12,863 nucleotides of DNA, taken from assembly GCA_949948825.1 (NCBI GenBank), contig CATLIJ010000047.1, positions 1 to 12,863 on the forward strand. The letters run 5' to 3'. Below, piece after piece: positions 1 to 6,545 of this stretch. How positions within the stretch are numbered: position 1 is the stretch's first letter; each line of letters begins with the position of its first letter. Source of the DNA: an uncultured Clostridiaceae bacterium. GTDB taxonomy: Bacteria; Bacillota; Clostridia; Lachnospirales; Lachnospiraceae. The position numbers and the translations under genes were made by a program. The notes under the pieces were generated by a model. That model searched no databases. It was not told the DNA's origin and saw only the letters and a program-made list of their open reading frames with translations.

Positions 1-785
1 TCAAAATCACTGATCACAGACATTTCAATATCCAGCTGGGATCTGGCTGCCAACTCTGTGTCATGGACCCCGCCCCAGTCAGAAATCACCACCCCGTCAT
101 ATCCCCATTCCTCCCGCAGCACCTTTTTAAGAAGGAAATCACTCTGACAGCAGTGCTCCCCATACAGCTGGTTGTAAGCCCCCATGATGGTCAGGGCCCC
201 TCCCTCTGAGACAGCCTCATAAAACGCAGGCAGATAGATGGCCCGAAGCACTTCCTCATCCACCTCCACCTCCACCCAAAGACGTTCTGTCTCCTGGTTG
301 TTGGCTGCAAAATGCTTCACACACGCCGCCACATCCCACTCCTGGACGCCGCGGATAAAAGGAGCCGCCAGTTCCCCAGTCAGATAAGGGTCCTCGCTGA
401 AATATTCAAAATTCCTCCCGCACAAAGGGCTTCGCTTTATATTTACCCCAGGCCCTAAGATCACATCCTTGCCCCGTCCTCTGGCCTCTGCTCCCAGCAC
501 ACCTCCTGCCTCATAAGCCAATTTCCGGTTCCAGGTGGCGGCAATCCCGCTGCAGCAGGGCAGATAGGTGACATAATCATCATTTCGCCCAATGGCCTGC
601 CAGGAATCCGGTTCAAAATCCTGCCGCACTCCCATGGTGCTGTCTGACATCCGAAGAGGAGGAATTCCCAGCCGCTCCACCCCCTTTGTGGCAAACAGCT
701 CCGCTCCGTGAATCATTCCAATCTTTTCCTCCAACGTCAGCTGCCCTGCCAGCGCCTTTGCTTTCCTTGTCAAATCTGTCTCCAT
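1..785 (-). CDS. Glycoside hydrolase family 3 beta-glucosidase/beta-xylosidase, N-terminal part (runs off the left edge)
   Basis: The first 261 residues of a GH3 enzyme are present; the rest lies beyond the window. GH3 enzymes remove non-reducing beta-linked glucose or xylose with retention of configuration. Seen here: the TIM-barrel start (LTLEEKIGMIHG, residues 17-27), GRNFEYFSEDP (123-133), CVKHFAANNQE (155-165, with the Lys-His substrate pair) and GVVISDWGG (231-239), where Asp236 is the expected catalytic nucleophile. The acid/base residue would be in the missing C-terminal domain. The usual DGPxGxR loop reads MSDSTMGVR (46-54), keeping the Asp and Arg but not Gly-Pro. There is no signal peptide, so the enzyme is probably cytoplasmic. 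The start is the ATG at 783-785 after a GGAGG site. It lies 37 bp downstream of the GH31 gene on the same strand, so the two are almost certainly co-transcribed. Family assignment is secure; substrate is not. Confidence 0.93.
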   Translation of the reverse strand, partial: METDLTRKAKALAGQLTLEEKIGMIHGAELFATKGVERLGIPPLRMSDSTMGVRQDFEPDSWQAIGRNDDYVTYLPCCSGIAATWNRKLAYEAGGVLGAEARGRGKDVILGPGVNIKRSPLCGRNFEYFSEDPYLTGELAAPFIRGVQEWDVAACVKHFAANNQETERLWVEVEVDEEVLRAIYLPAFYEAVSEGGALTIMGAYNQLYGEHCCQSDFLLKKVLREEWGYDGVVISDWGGVHDTELAARSQLDIEMSVISDF

Positions 786-822
786 TTTGATCCTCCAAAA
801 TTCATACCAGCTGCCTGCTGCT

Positions 823-2922
823 CTAAAACTTACGTCTCTCTATCTTTCCCTCCAAAGCTTTCCCAGCGTCCACACATCCCGGCGCCACAGGAATCTCACT
901 TCCTGCCCGGACCCAAAGGGGAATGGAAAGATATCCATGATGCTCTTTTCTCCACATGCCGCCCCGGGCCCGCTCGCCAGTCAGATAATTCACCCATTCT
1001 CCCTTTGGCAGATAATACTCTGCTATCCCCTCCTCATTGAAAACAGGCGCTACCAGAAGGCTGTCTCCCAGCATATACTGCCGGTCCAGATAACAGCAAT
1101 TGGGGTCCTCTTCAAACTCCAAGGCCATGCTGCGCATCATGGGAATCCCGGTCTGACTGGTTTTCTCTGCCTGTTCATACAGATAAGGAACCAGCTCCAG
1201 CTTCAGCCGGGTAAAAAACCGAAGCACCTCCACAGCCTCCTCATCATACACCCACGGCACCCGGTAAGAGGTGCTTCCATGCAGCCGACTGTGGGTAGAT
1301 AAAAGCCCAAAGGCTGCCCATCTTTTATACACATCTGCTGTGGACTGCTGTTCAAAGCCCCCCATATCATGACTCCAATACCCAAAGCCGCTGGAGGTCA
1401 GAGACAAACCGCCTCTTAAGCTTTCTGCCATGGACTCATAATTGGACCAGCAGTCCCCGCCCCAGTGAACCGGGAATTTCTGCCCCCCGGCGGTTGCTGA
1501 CCGGGCAAATACCAGAGCCTCTTCGCGGCCTTTTTTGTCCGCCAGCACCTCATATACTGCCTGATTATATAAATAGGTATAATAATTGTGCATCTTTTTG
1601 GGGTCCGCACCATTATGATATACCACCTCTGTAGGAATCCTCTCTCCAAAATCCGTCTTAAAACAGTCCACTCCCATATCCAGAAGCTTTTTCAGCCCCT
1701 TCTGATACCATTTCACTGCTTCCGGGTTGGTGAAATCCACAATGGCCAGCCCGGGCTGCCACATATCCCACTGCCACACATCCCCATTGGGCCGTTTGAT
1801 AAAATATCCCTTTTCCGCCCCTTCCTCAAAAAGCGCGGACTCCTGGCCAATATACGGATTGATCCAGACACAGATCCGGATTCCCTTTTCCTTAATCCGC
1901 TTCAGCATTCCCTCTGGATCTGGAAATACCCGCTCATCCCAAATAAAATCTGTCCAGTGAAATTCCCGCATCCAGCAACAGTCAAAATGGAACACACTTA
2001 AGGGAATCCCCCGCTCCTCCATGCCGTCAATAAAGCTCATTACTGTCTTCTCGTCATAATCTGTGGTAAAGGAGGTGGACAGCCAAAGCCCAAAGCTCCA
2101 TGCTGGCGTCATGGCTGGTTTTCCAGTCAGATCCGTGTACCGGGCCAGTACTTCCTTCATGGATGCCCCGCTTATGACAAAATAATCCAGGCTTTCGCCC
2201 TCCACAGAAAATCCCAGTCTGGAAACCTGCTCAGTCCCCACTTCAAACTCCACCCGCTCCGGATGATTGACAAACACCCCATACCCCCGGTTGGACAGAT
2301 AAAAAGGAATGTTCTTATAAGACTGCTCTGTGCTGGTGCCTCCGTCCTCATTCCAGATAACCACAGACTGTCCGTTTTTCACCAGAGGGGTAAAACGCTC
2401 CCCCAGCCCATAGATCAGCTCCCCCACAGAAAGTCCCATATTCTGATTCATCCAGGCTTCCCTTTTCTCATGGACATCATAAGCATGGCCAGTCCAGCCT
2501 CCCCGGATATAAGACAAATCCTTTCCCTCACACCGGGTCAGCACCTTCCCGTCCCGCTCAAACACCATCCCACAGCTTGCCCGGTCAATCTTAAGGCTCA
2601 CCCGGCCATCCACCACCTGAAGAAGATCTCCCTCTTCCTTCACATGAATGGGGCGGGCAGCATCCAGGTTCAGCTCAAACTCCGGGCCTTTCTTCCTGAC
2701 CCCCTTATAGTGCACCACCTGTATCCGAAAGGTTTCCGGAGCAGGAGTTGTAATGCGGATGGTGAGATTCGCCCCATCCAGTGTATCTCCTTTTTTAAGA
2801 ATTTTTCTTGCCGGAACACACAGCTCCAGACAGGTATCCGTCTTTTTCACCTCATAAACCACCTGAGGAGAAAATCCTGCAAATCCTTCCTTTAAAAGCC
2901 AGCAGCCATTGTGAAATTTCAT
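823..2922 (-). CDS. yicI: GH31 alpha-xylosidase, YicI-like, C-terminally short
   Basis: A 699-residue GH31 enzyme that closely resembles E. coli YicI, which hydrolyses alpha-1,6-linked xylose in isoprimeverose and xyloglucan oligosaccharides. The N-terminal beta-sandwich spans about 1-260 and the TIM barrel about 265-590. The catalytic nucleophile is Asp424 in FKTDFGER, and the acid/base is Asp490 in VHWGGDC; their 66-residue spacing equals that in YicI (Asp416/Asp482). Of the YicI -1 subsite residues, Phe285, Cys315, Trp353 and Lys422 are kept, but the position of YicI Phe308 is Cys316 (FDCCWM). The protein stops soon after GYLSIPLWVRAGSEIP (663-678). E. coli YicI is 772 residues, so roughly 70 C-terminal residues of the distal beta-sandwich are missing. 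There is no signal peptide, so it is probably cytoplasmic. The ATG at 2920-2922 follows AGGAGA at 7-bp spacing. It leads an operon with the GH3 gene. Alpha-xylosidase is the best call; a shifted specificity towards alpha-glucosides is possible. Confidence 0.92.
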   Translation of the reverse strand: MKFHNGCWLLKEGFAGFSPQVVYEVKKTDTCLELCVPARKILKKGDTLDGANLTIRITTPAPETFRIQVVHYKGVRKKGPEFELNLDAARPIHVKEEGDLLQVVDGRVSLKIDRASCGMVFERDGKVLTRCEGKDLSYIRGGWTGHAYDVHEKREAWMNQNMGLSVGELIYGLGERFTPLVKNGQSVVIWNEDGGTSTEQSYKNIPFYLSNRGYGVFVNHPERVEFEVGTEQVSRLGFSVEGESLDYFVISGASMKEVLARYTDLTGKPAMTPAWSFGLWLSTSFTTDYDEKTVMSFIDGMEERGIPLSVFHFDCCWMREFHWTDFIWDERVFPDPEGMLKRIKEKGIRICVWINPYIGQESALFEEGAEKGYFIKRPNGDVWQWDMWQPGLAIVDFTNPEAVKWYQKGLKKLLDMGVDCFKTDFGERIPTEVVYHNGADPKKMHNYYTYLYNQAVYEVLADKKGREEALVFARSATAGGQKFPVHWGGDCWSNYESMAESLRGGLSLTSSGFGYWSHDMGGFEQQSTADVYKRWAAFGLLSTHSRLHGSTSYRVPWVYDEEAVEVLRFFTRLKLELVPYLYEQAEKTSQTGIPMMRSMALEFEEDPNCCYLDRQYMLGDSLLVAPVFNEEGIAEYYLPKGEWVNYLTGERARGGMWRKEHHGYLSIPLWVRAGSEIPVAPGCVDAGKALEGKIERRKF

Positions 2923-3017
2923 TGTATTGTCTCCTTTTCTCTCAGCAGAAAATCTTTTCGATTGATTTTAATTTCCTCCGTTTTTTCTCTTGAAGTTACG
3001 CTCACTCTATCATACCC

Positions 3018-3047
3018 TTTCAAAGAAAAACACCTGAGTTTTTTGAA
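3018..3047. promoter_or_regulatory. Imperfect inverted repeat upstream of GH31 (possible operator)
   Basis: The plus-strand arms TTCAAAGAAAAAC (3019-3031) and GTTTTTTGAA (3038-3047) pair, with extra bases in the left arm, around a 6-nt centre. The repeat sits between the two candidate -10 elements of the GH31 operon. It could bind a repressor or activator, or form a weak leader hairpin. It is AT-rich, so a chance match is possible. Confidence 0.3.
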
Positions 3048-3059
3048 TATAAATGCCCC

Positions 3060-3088
3060 TATTTTTTCACTTCTCCCTTTCCTGTCAA
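3060..3088 (-). promoter_or_regulatory. Possible sigma-A promoter of the GH31-GH3 operon
   Basis: On the minus strand a perfect -35 hexamer TTGACA (3083-3088) is followed after 17 bp by AAAATA (3060-3065), a weak -10. This would give a leader of about 130 nt before the GH31 start. A second candidate -10, TATGAT at 3009-3014, has no recognisable -35. The call is therefore tentative. Confidence 0.4.
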
Positions 3089-3104
3089 AATCCCAATTCT
3101 GGTA

Positions 3105-3155
3105 AAGCGAAAAAAGCCCTTGAAACCAATACAAAGTGGTTTCAAGGGCTTTTTG
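3105..3155 (-). terminator. Strong rho-independent terminator after the chemotaxis gene
   Basis: Perfect 17-bp arms (3111-3127 and 3138-3154, core GCCCTTGAAACC) flank a 10-nt loop. The A-tract at the base of one arm and T-tract of the other make it work in either direction. It lies 33 bp past the stop of the minus-strand chemotaxis gene, so it ends that transcript and insulates the GH31 promoter just downstream. Confidence 0.9.
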
Positions 3156-3187
3156 ATTCCCTGAAGCAAAATCCTCTCTCTGCCGTA

Positions 3188-4927
3188 TCACATCATGCCG
3201 TTAATCTTAAACCGTCTCACCAGATTCCTAAGAATCTGCGCCTGACTTGACAGCTCTTCACTGGCTGCTGCGCTTTCCTCTGATGTGGCGGAATTGGTCT
3301 GTACCACGCTGGAAATCTGGTCAATTCCCAAAGTTACCTGGGCAATGGAATTTGCCTGTTCCTGAGAAGCCTCTGAGATCTCATGGATCAATTTTGCAGA
3401 TTCCTCAGAGGAAAGGACAATACGCCCAATGGATTCTGCAGTCCGGTTCGCTATGCCAGTGCCTTCCTGTACAGAATTCACTGTCGCTTCAATAAGAACC
3501 GCTGTATTCTTTGACGCCTCTGCTGACTTGCTGGCCAGATTGCGGACTTCATCCGCCACCACAGCAAATCCCTTTCCCGCTGAACCGGCGCGGGCCGCCT
3601 CAACAGCTGCATTCAAAGCAAGAATATTGGTCTGAAAAGCAATATCCTCAATGGTCTTGATAATCTTGCTGATCTCAGAGGAGGAATCATTGATCTGTCT
3701 CATGGCAGTCGTCATCTGCTCCATCTGCTTTTTGCCAAGCTCCAGCTCGGAGGCTGCTGCCAAAGCCTGCTCGCTGGCCAGCTTTGCATTCTCCGCATTG
3801 TTTGCCACATGGCTGTGTATATCATTGATAGTGGCTGCCAGCTCCTCCACTGCAGAAGCCTGCTCCGTAGCTCCCTGGGAAAGGGCCTGAGCGCTGCTGG
3901 CCACCTGATCCGAGCCGCTGGCCACCTGTCCTGCGCTTGTGTTCAGCTTTCGGAAAATATCATTCAATGTATGAAGCGTGCGCTGGAAGGATTCCTTGAT
4001 GGGGGCAAAATCTCCTGCATATTCCATGTTCATCTGCAAGGTAAGATTCCCCTTGTCAAGCTCTGCCAGAGAGGCAGATATATCCCCAATATAATCCCGC
4101 CAAATCTGAACCGTCTTTGCTAAAGACTGAGTCAGCTCTCCGATCTCATCCTCTGCCGGGAACACATACACTTCATCCTGAAGATTCCCCAGGCTAAGCT
4201 TTTTCAAACGCTCTGAGGCCTGCTGAATGGGATCTGACATCCGTTTGGCAATAACAGATATGACGGCTATGCCGAATAAGAAAACAATCAGACCAGAAAA
4301 ACATATAACCAATATAGCCAAAAAGCAGGAACGGTTCGCAGCATTCAGCTCGTTCTCAATAATCGGCAGCATATCCTCCTCATAATTACCAGTTCCAATA
4401 TACCACCCATAAGGCTCAAACTTCTTAATATAGCCTCTTTTTGCCTTGGCTTCCTTTTCTCCCGGCTTTGCAAAATAGAAGTCAATAAAGCCTCCCCCTG
4501 GCTTATCCCCTGCGGCAATGGTATCCTGAACAAAAAAGTTGCCCTTTTCATCCTGGGAATTGTACCGGTTAGTCCCCTCTACCTCAGGTTTGATATGTAC
4601 TGCGCTCGTTCCGTCTGCCATGTCTGCCCAAAAATACCCGGCTCCGTCACTGTATCTGGTGGAACGAACAATATATTTGGCATTTTCCATGGCTTCCTCT
4701 TCTGAAATCAGCCCATTTTTATATTGATCATATTCTGCCTGCAGCACGCCGACCATACATTCCACCTGACTCTGAATCATCTGGTCAAGCTTTTCTCTCT
4801 CTGCTTCAAGTGTCTTGCCATAGGCAAGCTTCAAAGACACATAAGACAAAAGGGAAAGCAAAAACACTGCCACAAAGGTCAGAATTCCAATGCTTGCCAC
4901 CAATTTCCCGCGCAAATTCAATTTCAT
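3188..4927 (-). CDS. Methyl-accepting chemotaxis protein with a single Cache sensor domain
   Basis: A 579-residue transmembrane chemoreceptor. A membrane segment at about 9-33 is followed by an extracellular single-Cache (sCache_2-type) domain at about 40-190, recognisable from GYFWADMADGTSAVH (97-111) and GWYIGTGNYEEDM (174-186). A second membrane segment is at about 201-226. A HAMP domain follows (about 227-280), then a long helical signalling region. The hairpin tip, which contacts CheA and CheW, is the very conserved IAFQTNILALNAAVEAARAG (429-448). No C-terminal CheR-tethering pentapeptide is visible (it ends RRFKINGMM). It would tune flagellar motility, or another CheA-driven output, to a small extracellular ligand. 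Members of this sensor class often bind small organic acids, but nothing here fixes the ligand. It is monocistronic: the ATG at 4925-4927 has an AGGAGAGGAG site, and a terminator follows. Confidence 0.95.
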   Translation of the reverse strand: MKLNLRGKLVASIGILTFVAVFLLSLLSYVSLKLAYGKTLEAEREKLDQMIQSQVECMVGVLQAEYDQYKNGLISEEEAMENAKYIVRSTRYSDGAGYFWADMADGTSAVHIKPEVEGTNRYNSQDEKGNFFVQDTIAAGDKPGGGFIDFYFAKPGEKEAKAKRGYIKKFEPYGWYIGTGNYEEDMLPIIENELNAANRSCFLAILVICFSGLIVFLFGIAVISVIAKRMSDPIQQASERLKKLSLGNLQDEVYVFPAEDEIGELTQSLAKTVQIWRDYIGDISASLAELDKGNLTLQMNMEYAGDFAPIKESFQRTLHTLNDIFRKLNTSAGQVASGSDQVASSAQALSQGATEQASAVEELAATINDIHSHVANNAENAKLASEQALAAASELELGKKQMEQMTTAMRQINDSSSEISKIIKTIEDIAFQTNILALNAAVEAARAGSAGKGFAVVADEVRNLASKSAEASKNTAVLIEATVNSVQEGTGIANRTAESIGRIVLSSEESAKLIHEISEASQEQANSIAQVTLGIDQISSVVQTNSATSEESAAASEELSSQAQILRNLVRRFKINGMM

Positions 4928-5005
4928 TTTAAAACTCCTCTCCTAAACCATACATTCCTTTATAACATTTTTCACAAAAACAACTGTAAAACAACCTCTG
5001 TTTTC

Positions 5006-5034
5006 ATTATAATATATAATAACCAAAAAGTCTA
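5006..5034 (-). promoter_or_regulatory. Candidate sigma-A promoter of the chemotaxis gene
   Basis: A perfect -10 TATAAT (5006-5011 on the minus strand) is preceded at 17 bp by TAGACT (5029-5034), a 4-of-6 match to TTGACA. Transcription would start near 4999, leaving a leader of about 70 nt. No motility-sigma motif of the TAAA/GCCGATAA type is seen here, so the gene appears to use the housekeeping sigma factor. Confidence 0.6.
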
Positions 5035-5115
5035 CGTCTGATTGCCATTTTTAGTAAAATATTATGTCATTATCGTTTTACATCTGACTTGTCTCACTCT
5101 TTTTATGCAAAGTTA

Positions 5116-5133
5116 ATTCTTAATCATTCTTAA
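5116..5133. promoter_or_regulatory. Tandem direct repeat, possible response-regulator site
   Basis: The plus strand carries ATTCTTAA at 5116-5123 and again at 5126-5133, a 10-bp period (TTAAGAAT twice on the minus strand). It lies about 80 bp upstream of the chemotaxis promoter -35, between that promoter and the tRNA-Trp terminator. Tandem repeats in phase with the helix are typical of OmpR/PhoB-class response-regulator sites. The flanks are AT-rich, so this is only suggestive. Confidence 0.3.
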
Positions 5134-5166
5134 CAGTTTCTAAATGATATTGGTTCACAAAAACAT

Positions 5167-5202
5167 AAAAAAACCGAAATCCTCTCACTGAAGAATCTCG
5201 GC
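5167..5202 (-). terminator. Rho-independent terminator of tRNA-Trp
   Basis: On the minus strand a hairpin opens with CCGAGATTCT and closes with AGGATTTCGG (two G-U pairs), followed directly by seven T residues (5167-5173). It starts 12 bp beyond the tRNA 3' end. Confidence 0.85.
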
Positions 5203-5213
5203 TCTTTTCTAAG

Positions 5214-5284
5214 CAGGGGAAGAGGGGCTCGAACCCCCATTTGCGGTTTTGGAGACCGCTGCTCTACCATTGAACTATTCCCCT
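5214..5284 (-). tRNA. trnW: tRNA-Trp (anticodon CCA)
   Basis: A 71-nt cloverleaf. The acceptor arms AGGGGAA and TTCCCCT pair over 7 bp, with discriminator G at 5214. The D-stem is GTTC/GAGC, and the anticodon stem GCGGT/ACCGC encloses CTCCAAA, placing anticodon CCA at 5250-5252. The T-stem GGGGG/CCCTC (one G-U pair) carries loop TTCGAGC. The 3' CCA is not encoded (the genome reads CTT), so it must be added by CCA transferase. The AGGGG start and CCCCTG end match Bacillus-type tRNA-Trp. It is a single-gene unit with its own promoter and terminator. Confidence 0.97.
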
Positions 5285-5311
5285 ATTCAATTATCTTGTA
5301 ACAACTCCTAT

Positions 5312-5340
5312 ATACTACCACGTACCCGGACATTTGTCAA
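5312..5340 (-). promoter_or_regulatory. Strong sigma-A promoter of tRNA-Trp
   Basis: The minus strand shows consensus TTGACA (5335-5340), a 17-bp spacer and TAGTAT (5312-5317). Transcription would begin near 5305, about 20 nt before the tRNA 5' end. This suits a constitutively expressed stable RNA. Confidence 0.88.
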
Positions 5341-5396
5341 CAATTTTTTCGCTCCAAAATAATCCTTTTTTCCCGCCGGGTAACAGTTCGGGCAAA

Positions 5397-5428
5397 TCCT
5401 AAGGCGCTTAAAAATCAGCGCCTTAGGA
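5397..5428 (-). terminator. Hairpin after uxuA, probable operon terminator
   Basis: Perfect 11-bp arms TCCTAAGGCGC and GCGCCTTAGGA enclose a 10-nt loop, starting 18 bp past the uxuA stop. On the minus strand only ATTTG follows, so the U-tract is poor. It probably ends the dctPQM-uxuA transcript or stabilises its 3' end. The tRNA-Trp promoter is immediately downstream. Confidence 0.65.
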
Positions 5429-5446
5429 CCTCTACTCTTACTGCTT

Positions 5447-6511
5447 TTACTTTTCCAGCTTCTCCAGCATATCCCAGCAGCCCCACAGATACATAATGCC
5501 AAGGGCACGGTCATAAAGTCCATATCCAGGACGGCACTTTTCACCCCAAAGATGTCTTCCGTGATCTGGTCTTGCATATCCCTTGTAACCGCAATCATGG
5601 TATGCTTTCATAATCTCCAGAATTCCCGTATCTCCATCGCAGTCCCGGTGAGAGGCTTCTGTGAAGTCGCCATTGTCAAAATGCTTCACATTGCGGATGT
5701 GGGCAAAGGCAATCCGGTCACAGTAACTCCGGATAATATCCGCCACATTATTGTTGGGATTTGCTCCCAGGGAACCAGAACACAGGCACAGGCAGTTGTG
5801 ATCATCATCTACCAGGGACAGGAAACGGCCAATGGCCTCCTTGTCCACCAGAAGACGGGGCAGACCAAAAATATCCCACGGCGGATCATCCTGATGAATG
5901 GCCATCTTGATTCCGGTCTCGTGGCAGGTAGGCATAATGGCTTCCAGGAAATACTTCAGGTTCTCCCACAGCTTTTCCTTTGTAACCGGACGGTACTTCT
6001 CAAAAAGCTCGTCCAGCTGGGCCATACGCTCCGGCTCCCAGCCTGGGAAAGTCATACCATTCAGATTGTCCAGGATATACTTGGCCATCTCCTTGTAGTC
6101 CTCATGGATCTTGGCCTTCTCATAGAACAGGGCTGTGGAGCCATCTCCCATGGGATGGAACAAATCTGTGCGGGTCCAGTCAAACACTGGCATAAAGTTG
6201 TATGTTACCACCTTCACGCCAAACTTGGACAGGTTGCGCAGCGTCTCCTTGTAATTCTCAATATACTGATCTCTGGTGGGCAGGCCGATCTTAATGTCAT
6301 CATGGACATTTACGCTTTCCACCACGTCCATGTTAAAGCCTGCGCCTTCAATCTGCTTGCGGACCTCTTCAATCTCCTCCACGGTCCACACTTCGCCGGC
6401 CTGCTTGTGATGCAGGGCCCACACAAGCCCGGTCACACCCGGAATCTGCTTGATGTCCTGGGGAGTAATGCTGTCATTCCCTTCCCCATACCAACGAAAC
6501 GTCATTTGCAT
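5447..6511 (-). CDS. uxuA: D-mannonate dehydratase
   Basis: A 354-residue UxuA-family enzyme (EC 4.2.1.8). It dehydrates D-mannonate to 2-keto-3-deoxy-D-gluconate in the cytoplasm, the entry step from glucuronate/fructuronate into KDG catabolism. Family signatures are FRWYG at the N-terminus, GLVWALHH (28-35), GEVWTVEEI (39-47), MAIHQDDPPWDIFGLPR (203-219), CSGSLGAN (244-251), FAHIRNVK (269-276) and ARPDHGR (313-319). The candidate metal ligands of the TIM barrel are His206, Cys244, His271 and Asp316, with His317 and Tyr330/Tyr333 near the active site. The length is typical for Gram-positive UxuA, shorter than the E. coli protein of about 394 residues. The start is the first ATG of ATG-CAA-ATG, about 10 bp after AGGAGA; the second is too distant. 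It is last in the operon, 34 bp after dctM. UxuB, UxaC and KDG kinase/aldolase genes are not here. Confidence 0.97.
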   Translation of the reverse strand: MQMTFRWYGEGNDSITPQDIKQIPGVTGLVWALHHKQAGEVWTVEEIEEVRKQIEGAGFNMDVVESVNVHDDIKIGLPTRDQYIENYKETLRNLSKFGVKVVTYNFMPVFDWTRTDLFHPMGDGSTALFYEKAKIHEDYKEMAKYILDNLNGMTFPGWEPERMAQLDELFEKYRPVTKEKLWENLKYFLEAIMPTCHETGIKMAIHQDDPPWDIFGLPRLLVDKEAIGRFLSLVDDDHNCLCLCSGSLGANPNNNVADIIRSYCDRIAFAHIRNVKHFDNGDFTEASHRDCDGDTGILEIMKAYHDCGYKGYARPDHGRHLWGEKCRPGYGLYDRALGIMYLWGCWDMLEKLEK

Positions 6512-6545
6512 AAAAAATATTCTCCTTTCTTTTTTTGGCTTTCTC

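Noticed and set aside
2919..3191. 90-codon minus-strand open frame between GH31 and the chemoreceptor
   Set aside because: It runs straight through the perfect terminator hairpin and the promoter region, overlaps both neighbouring genes' ends, and its translation has no protein-like features.
5064..5081. Possible catabolite-repression (cre) site TGTAAAACGATAATGACA (minus strand) upstream of the chemoreceptor
   Set aside because: The central CG is one base out of register with the cre consensus and symmetry is poor.
5214..5284. tRNA-Trp as an integration (att) site
   Set aside because: No integrase gene and no repeated tRNA 3' end is found in the window; flanks are ordinary operons.
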